From Clostridium aciditolerans (GTDB lineage: Bacteria; Bacillota; Clostridia; Clostridiales; Clostridiaceae): a stretch of 57,780 nucleotides of DNA. Shown here in pieces: positions 43,833-52,779 of this stretch (positions are counted from its first letter, which is position 1; each line of letters begins with the position of its first letter). Made by a program: the position numbers and the translations under genes. Under the pieces are notes generated by a model. That model did no database searches and had not been told where the DNA came from. It was given only the letters and a program-made list of their open reading frames with translations. The stretch covers positions 1 to 57,780 of the forward strand of contig NZ_JAEEGB010000033.1 in assembly GCF_016316925.1 (NCBI RefSeq), in the 5' to 3' direction.

Positions 43833-44867
43833 ATGAAAAAAGGATGTAAATACGGTACACATAGAGTAATAGAACCAAAGGGAGTTTTAACACAAGCGGC
43901 ATATAAAGTTGATAATGATATGGAAATTTACAGTAATGAGATATTAATTGATGTTCAGGCATTAAATATAGATTCAGCTAGTTTTACTCAAATAGAACAG
44001 GAAGCAAAGGGAGATATAGAAAAAATAAAAGCTAGAATTCTTGAAATAGTCAATGAAAGAGGGAAAATGCAAAATCCAGTAACCGGATCCGGTGGAATGT
44101 TAATAGGAACTGTAACTAAAATAGGTGAAGACTTAGCTAGTATAGATTTAAAAGTTGGAGATAAGATAGCTTCCCTTGTATCACTTTCTCTAACTCCATT
44201 AAAAATTGAAGAAATAATAGATATAAAACCTGAAATAGATAGAGTTGAGGTTAAGGCAAAAGCAATATTATTTGAAAGTGCTATATACGCAAAACTTCCA
44301 AAGGACATGTCAGAAACATTGGCATTAGCAGCATTGGATGTAGCAGGTGCTCCAGCTCAGACAGCCAAGCTTGTAAAACCAGGACAAAGTGTTTTAATTT
44401 TAGGTGCAAATGGCAAGTCAGGATTACTTTGCTGTTATGAAGCTATGAAAAGAGTGGGACCAACTGGAAGAGTAATAGCAATGGTAAGAAAGGAAGCTCA
44501 AGCTAAGAAAGTATTAGAGCTTGGGTTATGTCATAAGGCTATAATTAGTGATGCTCAAAAACCTGTAGATGTATTAAATAAGACATTAGAAGCTAACGAT
44601 GGAAAAGAAGTTGACATTTCAATTAGCTGTGTAAATGTGGCTAATACTGAAATGGCTTGCATACTTCCAGTTAAAGATAATGGTACAGTATACTTCTTCT
44701 CAATGGCAACAAGCTTTACAAAGGCTGCATTAGGTGCTGAAGGTGTAGGTAAAGACGTCACTATGATAATAGGTAATGGATATACTAAAGACCATGCTGA
44801 AATAACGCTTGCTGAATTAAGAGAAAGTGAAATATTAAGAAAATTATTTGAAGAACTGTATGTTTAA
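43833..44867 (+). CDS. kdd: L-erythro-3,5-diaminohexanoate dehydrogenase
   Basis: An NAD(P)-dependent oxidoreductase of 344 residues that oxidatively deaminates L-erythro-3,5-diaminohexanoate to 5-amino-3-oxohexanoate. The Rossmann fold is seen in VLILGANGKSGLLCCYEAMK. The N-terminal KGCKYGTHRVIEPKGVLTQAA and the region TGSGGMLIGTVTKIG are characteristic of Kdd. It has no zinc-cysteine cluster, unlike ordinary medium-chain dehydrogenases. AGGAGG lies 8 bases before the ATG. It is followed closely by kamA. Confidence 0.93.
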   Translation: MKKGCKYGTHRVIEPKGVLTQAAYKVDNDMEIYSNEILIDVQALNIDSASFTQIEQEAKGDIEKIKARILEIVNERGKMQNPVTGSGGMLIGTVTKIGEDLASIDLKVGDKIASLVSLSLTPLKIEEIIDIKPEIDRVEVKAKAILFESAIYAKLPKDMSETLALAALDVAGAPAQTAKLVKPGQSVLILGANGKSGLLCCYEAMKRVGPTGRVIAMVRKEAQAKKVLELGLCHKAIISDAQKPVDVLNKTLEANDGKEVDISISCVNVANTEMACILPVKDNGTVYFFSMATSFTKAALGAEGVGKDVTMIIGNGYTKDHAEITLAELRESEILRKLFEELYV

Positions 44868-44898
44868 TATTGATGCCAAATTCATAGGGGGGCTATAT

Positions 44899-46167
44899 AT
44901 GGGAATAAATAAAAGACATGAACTCTTTAAAGATGTTACAGATGAACAATGGAATGATTGGAAGTGGCAAGTAAGAAATAGAATAGAAACTGTAGACGAG
45001 TTGAAAAAATATATACCCTTAACGAAAGAAGAGGAAGAAGGAGTAAAGCAGTGCCTTAAATCTTTAAGAATGGCAATAACTCCATATTATTTATCGCTAA
45101 TTGATATCAATGATCCCAATGATGTTATAAGAAAGCAGGCTATAACAACAGCAGCAGAATTAATTAAATCTGACGCAGATTTAACGGATCCCCTTCATGA
45201 AGATGGAGATTCACCAGTACCAGGGTTAACTCATAGATATCCGGATAGAGCATTGCTTTTAGTAACAGATCAATGCTCAATGTACTGCAGGCACTGTACT
45301 AGAAGAAGATTTGCTGGTCAAAGCGATACAGCCTTACCAGTAACTCAAATTGACAATGCAATAGATTATATAGCAAAGACTCCTGTTATTAGAGATGTGC
45401 TTATATCAGGTGGAGACCCTCTTCTTCTTTCTGATGAAAGGCTTGAATACATTATCCAAAGATTAAGAAAAATACCCCATGTTGAAATAGTGAGATTAGG
45501 CTCAAGAACTCCTGTTGTAATGCCTCAAAGAATCACGGAAAATTTAGTAAATATGCTTAAGAAATATCATCCAATATGGCTTAATACTCATTTTAATCAT
45601 CCTAATGAAATCACTGAGGACTCTAGAAGAGCTTGCGAACTTTTAGCTAATGCTGGTATACCACTTGGAAATCAATCAGTTCTTCTTAGAGGAGTTAACG
45701 ATTGTGTAAATGTAATGAAGAAACTTGTACATGAATTAGTCAAAATAAGAGTTAGGCCGTACTATATATATCAATGTGATCTCTCCGTTGGACTTGAACA
45801 CTTTAGAACAACTGTATCAAAAGGAATTGAAATTATAGAAGGACTAAGAGGACATACATCAGGTTTCTGTGTTCCAACCTTTGTAGTTGATGCCCCTGGT
45901 GGTGGAGGAAAGATTCCTGTAATGCCAAACTATGTAGTTTCTCAAGGATATAACAAAGTTATTCTTAGAAACTTTGAAGGAGTTATAACAACTTATGAAG
46001 AGCCTTCAGGCTATGTTCCAGGTTGTCATTGTGAGGAATGCCGCGGAGAAAAGAAAGAAAAGAGAGTTGGAATTGCTGGACTATTGAATCATCAACAAAT
46101 GGCTCTTGAGCCAGAAGGCTTAGAGAGAAAACAAAGAGAAAAGCATAAGAAGGAAAATTTAATTTAG
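44899..46167 (+). CDS. kamA: L-lysine 2,3-aminomutase
   Basis: A radical-SAM, PLP-dependent enzyme that converts L-lysine to L-beta-lysine, the entry step of the pathway. The iron-sulfur ligands are Cys126, Cys130 and Cys133 in CSMYCRHC. The PLP lysine is Lys338 in DAPGGGGKIP. Both are within one residue of the positions known for the Clostridium subterminale enzyme. The C-terminal CHCEEC cluster binds zinc in that enzyme. I start at ATG 44899 behind AGGGGGG; an upstream start at 44848 overlaps kdd. The length of 422 residues is typical. Confidence 0.96.
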   Translation: MGINKRHELFKDVTDEQWNDWKWQVRNRIETVDELKKYIPLTKEEEEGVKQCLKSLRMAITPYYLSLIDINDPNDVIRKQAITTAAELIKSDADLTDPLHEDGDSPVPGLTHRYPDRALLLVTDQCSMYCRHCTRRRFAGQSDTALPVTQIDNAIDYIAKTPVIRDVLISGGDPLLLSDERLEYIIQRLRKIPHVEIVRLGSRTPVVMPQRITENLVNMLKKYHPIWLNTHFNHPNEITEDSRRACELLANAGIPLGNQSVLLRGVNDCVNVMKKLVHELVKIRVRPYYIYQCDLSVGLEHFRTTVSKGIEIIEGLRGHTSGFCVPTFVVDAPGGGGKIPVMPNYVVSQGYNKVILRNFEGVITTYEEPSGYVPGCHCEECRGEKKEKRVGIAGLLNHQQMALEPEGLERKQREKHKKENLI

Positions 46168-46255
46168 TGTATGAATACACAGGAATAGATATTTATTAGA
46201 TGATTATTCGGTGTAATAATATACTTTTAGCATAGCCCATGAGGTATAAGTAAAT

Positions 46256-47287
46256 ATGAGAAAAATAAATATATTAGAAAGAATAAAAGGGTATAAAACA
46301 ATATCAATAATAGGTATGGATAAAAATGTAGGTAAAACCACAGTGTTGAACTATATTTTAAATGAGGCCAGGGGAAAAATGTCCCTTGGTCTTACCTCCA
46401 TAGGTAGAGATGGAGAAGATAGTGATAGAGTTACCTATACAGAGAAACCAAAAATTTATATAGAAAAGGGGACCTATGTAGCTACTTCTAAGCAGAGTTT
46501 GTTTAATAGTGACATTACTAAGGAAATTATAAAAACCACCGGAATTAACACTCCTATGGGAGAAGTTATTATAACTAGAGCTTTAAGTGATGGATACGTG
46601 GAATTAGGTGGGCCTTCAATAAATTCTGCTATGAAAAATATATGTCATAATCTTTTAGAATGTGGCAGTGAATTAGTTATAGTAGATGGAGCTCTTAGCA
46701 GAAAGACATTAGCTTCACCAGTAGTAACTGAAGCTGCAATATTATCCACTGGAGCATCACTTGGAAAGAGTATTAATAAGGTAGTAGATAGTACTAGTTA
46801 TATAGTCAAATTATTATCATTGGAAAGAGAGAATGACAAGAAAATTTTAGAACTATGTAGAGAGATAATAAAGAGTTCAAAAATTGGATTTATATATAAA
46901 GATAAGACTATAAAGTGTTTAGATATATTGACTTCATTAGAAGCTTCTAGAGAAATATGTGAGAATTTAAAAGAAGAAGTTAGTCATGTAGTTATAAAAG
47001 GTATAGCATCAGATAGACTTTTGGGAGATATTATGAAATCTACAGAAAAATATAAGGGAATCACATTCTTAATAGAAGATGGAACTAAATGTTTTGCAGA
47101 AAGAGAAACCTTTTATAAGTTTCAAAAGCAGGGAGGAATAATAAAGGTACTTAATAAGATAAGTTTAGTATGTATTACATGTAATCCTAAATCACCTTAT
47201 GGATACGAATTTGATAGACATAAGTTTTTAGATGAACTTAGAAAAAATATTAGCCTGCCAGTTTTCGATGTAGTTGGAGGTGATTAG
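46256..47287 (+). CDS. kamB: Lysine 5,6-aminomutase reactivase subunit KamB
   Basis: A 343-residue protein with an N-terminal P-loop in SIIGMDKNVGKTTVLNYI. Genes of this type lie between kamA and kamD in lysine-fermenting anaerobes, and are annotated as a partner of the MutS-like KamC in reactivating lysine 5,6-aminomutase after cobalamin damage. That role is known from the family; from sequence I see only the P-loop ATPase and the conserved position. The 88-bp gap before it is the largest inside the operon but holds no terminator. It overlaps the KamC ribosome binding site. Confidence 0.88.
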   Translation: MRKINILERIKGYKTISIIGMDKNVGKTTVLNYILNEARGKMSLGLTSIGRDGEDSDRVTYTEKPKIYIEKGTYVATSKQSLFNSDITKEIIKTTGINTPMGEVIITRALSDGYVELGGPSINSAMKNICHNLLECGSELVIVDGALSRKTLASPVVTEAAILSTGASLGKSINKVVDSTSYIVKLLSLERENDKKILELCREIIKSSKIGFIYKDKTIKCLDILTSLEASREICENLKEEVSHVVIKGIASDRLLGDIMKSTEKYKGITFLIEDGTKCFAERETFYKFQKQGGIIKVLNKISLVCITCNPKSPYGYEFDRHKFLDELRKNISLPVFDVVGGD

Positions 47288-47288
47288 T

Positions 47289-48767
47289 ATTAAGTTTTTG
47301 GATAATGAGCAAAGGGAACAAATAGGTTTTTCATTTATATTAGATAAGCTAGAGGTTATAACGCCATATGGAGTTCAAGAAAAGAAGAATATAAGGCCTT
47401 TTAAAAGAGACGAAATTCACAAGTTGTGTAATGAACTAAACATTCTAGAGATTATGTGTGAAAACTTAAAGGTTAATAAAGCAATTTATAATGATATAGA
47501 AAGAATATTTTATAAGATTAAAGATATTAGAAGCTCTATAAAAAGATGCGAGAACTTAGGTAATTTAGATGATATAGAGTTATATGAGATAAAGTGCTTC
47601 GGGTTATTGATGAATGAGTTTTTATTAGCTTTTGAAAGTCTAAACTTAAATATTGTAGATTTTAGATTTCACCCCCTTGAAAATCTAGTTAATATATTAG
47701 ATCCAGAAGGTAAAAGAATTCCTACCTTTTATATATATAATAGCTATTCTGAAAAGTTGAAGAAAATTAGAGCAAAGAAAGAAAGACTTGAAGGAAAAAT
47801 AATAATAGAAAAAGATGAGCTGAGGCTTAAAGCTCTTAAAGAAGAGCGATTAAATACAGTATTAGAAGAAGAGGAAGAAGAATTAGTTATAAGAACAAAG
47901 TTAACTAAGAAAATAAAGGAGTATTGTCATATATTAAAAGAGAACATTGAAAGTATTGGTAAGTTTGATTTTTTATTAGCAAAGGCAAAGTCAACTTTAA
48001 GATATAAAGGCGTAAAGCCTGAGATTTCAGACAAGATGGAGATTATTTTTGAAGATGTATTTAACCCTATGATTGCTGAGATTTTAGAGAATAAAGGAAA
48101 AAACTTCACAGCCTTAAATATACAGCTTACTAGAGGTATTACTATTGTAACTGGAGCAAATATGGGAGGAAAAAGCGTTGCTTTAAAAACTATAGTTTTA
48201 AATCTTCTACTTGCTCAGTGTGGATTTTTTGTATTTGCAAAGCATGCAGTAGTGCCAACATTGGACTTTATACATTTTATATCAGATGATATGCAGTCAG
48301 TATCTAAGGGACTTAGTACCTTTGGAGCAGAAATACTTAAGCTTAAAGAAGTTATTGAGGATGCAAAAAAGAAAAAAGGATTTATTGCCTTAGATGAATT
48401 TGCTAGGGGAACAAATCCCAAGGAAGGTTATTATTTAGTTAAGTCTGTATCCAAATATTTAAGAAATTTTGATTCTGTAAGTCTTATTTCAACTCATTAT
48501 GATGGAATAGCTGACGATGATATGGAGCACTACCAAGTAATAGGGCTTAAAAATATAGACTTTAATTCTTTAAAATACAAGATTGATTTAAATAAAAGAT
48601 ATTCAGTAGAAATAATGCAAGATCATATGGAATATCGCTTGGAGAGGGTATCAAAAGAAAGCGGAGTTCCAAAGGATGCTTTAAATATATGTGTACTGCT
48701 TGGATTGGAAGACGAGGTTATAAATATAGCAAAAAAATATTATAACGATGATTACAAAATTAAATGA
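47289..48767 (+). CDS. kamC: Lysine 5,6-aminomutase reactivase ATPase KamC (MutS-related)
   Basis: A MutS-family ATPase lacking the mismatch-recognition domains. The C-terminal ATPase carries Walker A TGANMGGKSVALKT and IALDEFARGTNPKEGYYLV (Walker B and signature), followed by SLISTHYDG. A central coiled-coil clamp of about 100 charged residues precedes it. With KamB it is assigned to reactivating KamDE. The start is unusual. GGAGGTG (47276-47282) ideally serves an ATT at 47289, giving a product beginning (M)KFLDNEQREQIG. TTG 47298 and GTG 47280 are less well-placed alternatives. The start lies one base after the kamB stop. Confidence 0.88.
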   Translation: MKFLDNEQREQIGFSFILDKLEVITPYGVQEKKNIRPFKRDEIHKLCNELNILEIMCENLKVNKAIYNDIERIFYKIKDIRSSIKRCENLGNLDDIELYEIKCFGLLMNEFLLAFESLNLNIVDFRFHPLENLVNILDPEGKRIPTFYIYNSYSEKLKKIRAKKERLEGKIIIEKDELRLKALKEERLNTVLEEEEEELVIRTKLTKKIKEYCHILKENIESIGKFDFLLAKAKSTLRYKGVKPEISDKMEIIFEDVFNPMIAEILENKGKNFTALNIQLTRGITIVTGANMGGKSVALKTIVLNLLLAQCGFFVFAKHAVVPTLDFIHFISDDMQSVSKGLSTFGAEILKLKEVIEDAKKKKGFIALDEFARGTNPKEGYYLVKSVSKYLRNFDSVSLISTHYDGIADDDMEHYQVIGLKNIDFNSLKYKIDLNKRYSVEIMQDHMEYRLERVSKESGVPKDALNICVLLGLEDEVINIAKKYYNDDYKIK

Positions 48768-48797
48768 TATATCAGAGGGAAAGAAGGGGAAAAAGCT

Positions 48798-50378
48798 ATG
48801 GAAAGTAAATTAAATTTAGACTGGACTATAGTGGATAAGAGCAGAGAAGCGGCTAAAAATATAGCAATATATACTCAAGAATTCATTAACAAAAATACCA
48901 CTGTATCTGTAGAAAGAACTATATGTAGACTTCTTGGAATTGACGGAGTAGATGAGTATGGAGTCCCTCTTCCTAACGTGGTAGTTGATAACATAGAAAA
49001 GGGAAATGGGCTTTCAATGGGAGCGGCTTTGTTTATAGGAAATGCAATAGTCAATACAAATCTAACTCCACAGGAGATAGCAGAAAAAGTGGGAAAAAGA
49101 GAACTAGATTTAACTAAGCTTCAAATGAAAGATTTATTCGAAATAAAGATGGCTGTTAATAGCATTGCAAAAGAAACAGTTGAAAGAATAAGAAAAAATA
49201 GAGATAAAAGAGAAGAATATCTTCAGAAGTTTGGAGATAAAAAAGGGCCATATCTTTATGTAATTGTTGCAACAGGAAATATATATGAAGATATAGTTCA
49301 AGCTGAAGCTGCTGCAAAACAAGGAGCAGATATTATTGCAGTAATAAGAACAACAGGGCAAAGCTTACTAGATTATGTACCTTATGGTGCAACAACAGAA
49401 GGCTTTGGGGGAACTTTTGCTACTCAAGAGAACTTTAAACTTATGAGAAAAGCTCTAGATGAAGTTGGAGAAGAACTAGGAAGATATATAAGACTTTGTA
49501 ACTATTGTTCAGGGCTTTGTATGCCTGAAATTGCAGCTATGGGAGCTTTAGAAAGATTAGATGTTATGCTTAATGATGCTCTTTATGGAATATTATTTAG
49601 AGATATAAATATGAAAAGAACTATTGTAGATCAATATTTTTCAAGGATAATTAATGGCTTTGCAGGAGTAATTATAAACACTGGAGAGGATAACTACTTA
49701 ACTACTTCAGATGCAGTTGAGGAAGCTCATACAGTACTTGCTTCTCAATTTATTAATGAACAATTTGCTCTTTTTGCAGGACTTCCAGAAGAACAGATGG
49801 GACTAGGACATGCATTTGAAATTAACCCTGAATTAAAGAATGGATTTGTATATGAGCTAGCTCAGGCTCAAATGGTTAGAGAAATATTCCCGAAAGCTCC
49901 ACTAAAATATATGCCTCCTACTAAGTTCATGACAGGAAACATATTTAAAGGTCATGTTCAAGATGCATTATTTAATATGATTACCGTATTAACCTCGCAA
50001 AAACTTCATCTACTTGGAATGCTTACAGAAGCTATTCATACTCCATTTATGTCTGATAGAGCACTATCTATAGAAAATGCTAGATATATTTTTAATACTA
50101 TGGAGGATTTAGGTGAAGAAATAAGTTTTAAAAAAGGCGGCATAATGGAAAAAAGGGCATCAGAAGTATTAAACAAAGCCTGTGAACTTCTACAAGAGAT
50201 AGAATCTATAGGATTATTCAAGACCCTTGAAAGAGGAGTGTTTGCAGGGGTTAAAAGACCAATAGATGGAGGAAAAGGATTGGATGGAGTAGTTGAAAAA
50301 GGAAAAGATTATTTCAATCCATTTATAGATATGATGTTAAAAGATAAAACAGATAACCAGCGTGCAGGTACAGTATAG
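48798..50378 (+). CDS. kamD: Lysine 5,6-aminomutase alpha subunit
   Basis: The large subunit (526 residues) of the adenosylcobalamin- and PLP-dependent aminomutase that moves the terminal amino group of L-beta-lysine to C5, giving 3,5-diaminohexanoate. It is collinear with the family: an N-terminal LNLDWTIVDKSREAAKNIA, a TIM-barrel region with VIVATGNIYEDIVQAEAAAK, RLCNYCSGLCMPEIAAMGAL and PKAPLKYMPPTKFMTGNIF. AAGAAGGGG precedes the ATG. It is followed within 24 bp by the beta subunit gene. Confidence 0.96.
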   Translation: MESKLNLDWTIVDKSREAAKNIAIYTQEFINKNTTVSVERTICRLLGIDGVDEYGVPLPNVVVDNIEKGNGLSMGAALFIGNAIVNTNLTPQEIAEKVGKRELDLTKLQMKDLFEIKMAVNSIAKETVERIRKNRDKREEYLQKFGDKKGPYLYVIVATGNIYEDIVQAEAAAKQGADIIAVIRTTGQSLLDYVPYGATTEGFGGTFATQENFKLMRKALDEVGEELGRYIRLCNYCSGLCMPEIAAMGALERLDVMLNDALYGILFRDINMKRTIVDQYFSRIINGFAGVIINTGEDNYLTTSDAVEEAHTVLASQFINEQFALFAGLPEEQMGLGHAFEINPELKNGFVYELAQAQMVREIFPKAPLKYMPPTKFMTGNIFKGHVQDALFNMITVLTSQKLHLLGMLTEAIHTPFMSDRALSIENARYIFNTMEDLGEEISFKKGGIMEKRASEVLNKACELLQEIESIGLFKTLERGVFAGVKRPIDGGKGLDGVVEKGKDYFNPFIDMMLKDKTDNQRAGTV

Positions 50379-50401
50379 ATAATGTAAGGAGGTAGATGTT
50401 A

Positions 50402-51190
50402 ATGGGTGGGGGATTATATTCAACTAATAAAAAGGAATTTGATAAAGATTTAGATTTAACAAAGCTAAAACCATACGGAGATACAATGAATGATGGTAAG
50501 GTTCAAGTTAGCCTTACCCTTCCGGTAGAAGATGGAGATAAGGCAGTGGAAGCAGCTAAGATACTAGCTAAGAAGATGGGGCTAGAAGATCCTTCAGTAG
50601 CGTATCATTGTGCTCTAGACAAGGGATTTACATTTTGCGTAGTATATGGTAGCTTAACGCATACTGTTGATTATACTTCAATTCAGGTTCAAACCGTTGA
50701 TGTTCATACTATGGATATGAGTGAAGTAAATGAATATATTAAAGACAATATAAAACGTAAGGTCGTTGTTGTAGGGGCAAGTACAGGCACTGATGCTCAT
50801 ACAGTTGGAATAGACGCTATTATGAATATGAAGGGCTTTGCTGGACATTATGGATTAGAGAGATATGAAATGATAGAAGCTCATAATTTGGGCAGTCAAG
50901 TTCCAAATGAAGAGTTTATTAAAAAGGCAATAGAATTTAAAGCGGATGTACTTTTAGTGTCTCAAACAGTTACTCAAAAGAATATCCATATACAAAACTT
51001 AACAGAGCTTGTAGAACTTTTAGAAGCAGAGGGTTTAAGAGATAAGGTGATTTTAATATGTGGAGGACCAAGAATAACCCATGAACTTGCAAAAGAACTG
51101 GGTTATGATGCAGGGTTTGGTCCTGGAAAATACGCTGATGATGTAGCTACTTTTGCAATAACTGAGATAGTTAAAAGAAATAAACAATGA
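50402..51190 (+). CDS. kamE: Lysine 5,6-aminomutase beta subunit
   Basis: The cobalamin-binding subunit. In GASTGTDAHTVGIDAIMNMK, His133 is the lower axial ligand of cobalamin and Lys144 forms the PLP aldimine. Both numbers coincide with the characterised enzyme when the ATG at 50402 is used. That ATG is 8 bases after AAGGAGGT, whereas the ATG at 50396 is too close; this fixes the start. A C-terminal Rossmann-like B12 domain with VILICGGPRITHELAKELGY completes the 262-residue protein. It is the last gene of the lysine operon. Confidence 0.96.
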   Translation: MGGGLYSTNKKEFDKDLDLTKLKPYGDTMNDGKVQVSLTLPVEDGDKAVEAAKILAKKMGLEDPSVAYHCALDKGFTFCVVYGSLTHTVDYTSIQVQTVDVHTMDMSEVNEYIKDNIKRKVVVVGASTGTDAHTVGIDAIMNMKGFAGHYGLERYEMIEAHNLGSQVPNEEFIKKAIEFKADVLLVSQTVTQKNIHIQNLTELVELLEAEGLRDKVILICGGPRITHELAKELGYDAGFGPGKYADDVATFAITEIVKRNKQ

Positions 51191-51274
51191 AGGAATAAGT
51201 CAACTTTATGGTTAAGAAATCTATAAAATATTGGTATCAATGATAAAGGGATTCTTAGATATATTTTATAAATC

Positions 51275-51313
51275 AAGTAGGAGCTGAATAATTATTTTAT
51301 TCAGCTCCTACTT
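51275..51313 (+). terminator. Hairpin at the end of the lysine operon
   Basis: A 17-bp perfect stem (51275-51291 with 51297-51313). It lacks a long T run after the stem, so termination may be partial. Confidence 0.6.
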
Positions 51314-51336
51314 GGCTTACATATAAAGTGAAACTT

Positions 51337-51452
51337 GAATCAGATGGGGTTTTAACCCCACCTGATTCTTAGTTGAACGAATCCAGGGACATAGCTGCTC
51401 TTTACTCCCTGTTTGAGAACAGGGAGTATTAGAGCAGGTAGTCATCGGATAA
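51337..51452 (+). repeat. Family B structured repeat, copy 4, minimal form
   Basis: A 15-bp outer hairpin (51337-51351 with 51354-51368, one mismatch) is followed by CTTAGTTGAACGAATCCAGG, then ACATAGCTGCTCTTTACTCC, and ends TAGTCATCGGATAA (51452). The long inner branch of the other copies is replaced by a simple stem, ACTCCCTGTT/AACAGGGAGT. The conserved TTATCC appears here as AATCC. Confidence 0.8.
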
Positions 51453-51516
51453 AATAAATAAAAACATTCATTAAAATTAATTTACCAAGGAAGATTTGAT
51501 TTTTGTTGAATGAGAA

Positions 51517-51596
51517 ATTAATAAAATTAATAATGAAATTAATTTTATTAATTTTATTAATTTTTATATTGAAATAATTAATAAAGATGTTATAAT
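51517..51596 (+). promoter_or_regulatory. Promoter and dyad before the DUF2089 gene
   Basis: TTGAAA (51569-51574) and TATAAT (51591-51596) are 16 bp apart. Upstream, repeated ATTAATAAAATTAAT and ATTAATTTTATTAAT blocks (about 51517-51563) form inverted repeats that could bind a regulator, possibly the helix-turn-helix product of the first gene. Confidence 0.6.
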
Positions 51597-51622
51597 GAAA
51601 TTAAATGAAAGAGGTGGAGAAA

Positions 51623-51988
51623 ATGGCATATAAATTAATAAGCAAGTGTCCTGTATGCAACTCTAAATTAAATGTAATAAAATTGAAATGCCAAAAGTGT
51701 TCTACAGTGATTGAAAATGAATTTGAACTTTCCAAACTAGAGTATTTAGATGATGAACATATAAAATTTATTGAGGTATTTGTAAAATGCAGAGGCAACA
51801 TAAAGGATGTAGAAAAAGAACTAGGTATTTCGTATCCCACTGTAAGAGCTAAGTTAGATGATGTAGTATCGGCTCTAGGCTATACAGTAATCAAAAAACC
51901 ATCAATAGGAAGTAAGACAATAATAGATATGCTTGAAAAAGGAGATATAACTCCTGAAGAAGCGATTAAAATGATGAAAGAAGAATAA
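51623..51988 (+). CDS. DUF2089 family zinc-ribbon/helix-turn-helix protein
   Basis: A 121-residue protein with an N-terminal CPVCNSKL...CQKCSTVI zinc ribbon, followed by EYLDDEHIKFIEVFVKCRGN and VEKELGISYPTVRAKLDDVV, a helix-turn-helix-like motif typical of DUF2089. A C-terminal acidic LEKGDITPEEAIKMMKEE matches the N-terminal helix of the SHOCT-like proteins next to it. The ATG at 51623 follows GAGGTGGAG. DNA binding and autoregulation are inferred. It heads a small operon. Confidence 0.85.
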   Translation: MAYKLISKCPVCNSKLNVIKLKCQKCSTVIENEFELSKLEYLDDEHIKFIEVFVKCRGNIKDVEKELGISYPTVRAKLDDVVSALGYTVIKKPSIGSKTIIDMLEKGDITPEEAIKMMKEE

Positions 51989-52014
51989 TATAAATATATA
52001 GGAGGAAATTTAAA

Positions 52015-52389
52015 ATGAAAGAAGAAGTAGTAAGAATATTAAAGATGGTAGAAGAAGGCAAAATAAGTTCAGAAAAAGCAGCAGAACTTATAGCAGTATT
52101 GGGAAATAACAAGGAAGAGCTAATGGTTAAAAGAAATGACAAAATGATTAAGATAAAAGTACTTTCAAAAGACAATGATTCAGTAAATGTAACTATTCCT
52201 GTTAGATTAGTTCAGGCAGTAGGAGGGGCTATAAGTAAGCTTCCACCAATAAAAGAAATAGAAGGATTAGATATAGATATTCAAGATATCATACAGATAA
52301 TTCTTGATTCTGTAAATTCAAACATTGAAGGTAGATTAGTAGATGTTAAAAGTGCGCAGGGAGATATCGTAGAAATTGTTATAGAATAG
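52015..52389 (+). CDS. SHOCT-like domain protein
   Basis: A 124-residue protein whose N-terminus, EEVVRILKMVEEGKISSEKA followed by AELIAVL, is the short helical SHOCT-like domain found in YvlB/LiaX-type envelope stress proteins. The C-terminal half contains repeated amphipathic strands (IKIKVLSKDNDSVNVTIPV, VDVKSAQGDIVEIVI). It has no membrane segment. AGGAGG precedes the ATG. Together with DUF2089 and the next gene it resembles the DUF2089-SHOCT-like operons of Firmicutes, thought to act in cell-envelope stress. Confidence 0.75.
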   Translation: MKEEVVRILKMVEEGKISSEKAAELIAVLGNNKEELMVKRNDKMIKIKVLSKDNDSVNVTIPVRLVQAVGGAISKLPPIKEIEGLDIDIQDIIQIILDSVNSNIEGRLVDVKSAQGDIVEIVIE

Positions 52390-52446
52390 ACATCATAAAT
52401 AGTTATCTAGGCTATAAAAGGTTAATATTTTTGTAGGAGAAATTGT

Positions 52447-52704
52447 ATGATGAGGTTATATATAAGAATAAATGGAGGTATTAGGCTATTCTTTCCTATA
52501 CCTATAGGGATTGCAAAATTAGGATGCAGGCTTGTAAATACTTCAATTGTAAGAAAGAATATTCCACAAGACACCATTCAATATATTGATTGTATCGATT
52601 TTAAAAAGCTTATAGAAAGTTTAGATATCTTAAAAGAATATAAGGGATTAAAACTAGTAGATGTGCACAGTAGTGATGGTACAGAGCTTACTATTATAAT
52701 TTGA
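52447..52704 (+). CDS. Small hypothetical protein related to the C-terminal half of its neighbour
   Basis: An 85-residue protein. Its ending, KLVDVHSSDGTELTIII, mirrors the end of the preceding protein (VDVKSAQGDIVEIVIE), and both carry an acidic I-D-x-I-D/DFKKLIESLDIL-like helix before it. The N-terminal part, RLFFPIPIGIAKLGCRLV, is amphipathic to hydrophobic and may associate with the membrane. It has GTAGGAG upstream and is probably the third gene of the operon. Confidence 0.65.
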   Translation: MMRLYIRINGGIRLFFPIPIGIAKLGCRLVNTSIVRKNIPQDTIQYIDCIDFKKLIESLDILKEYKGLKLVDVHSSDGTELTIII

Positions 52705-52779
52705 TATACCATAAAATAAGTAAAAATTTATTTTTTATATTTAGAACTATATATTGTATTAAGTTAAAGGAGTGGTAGC

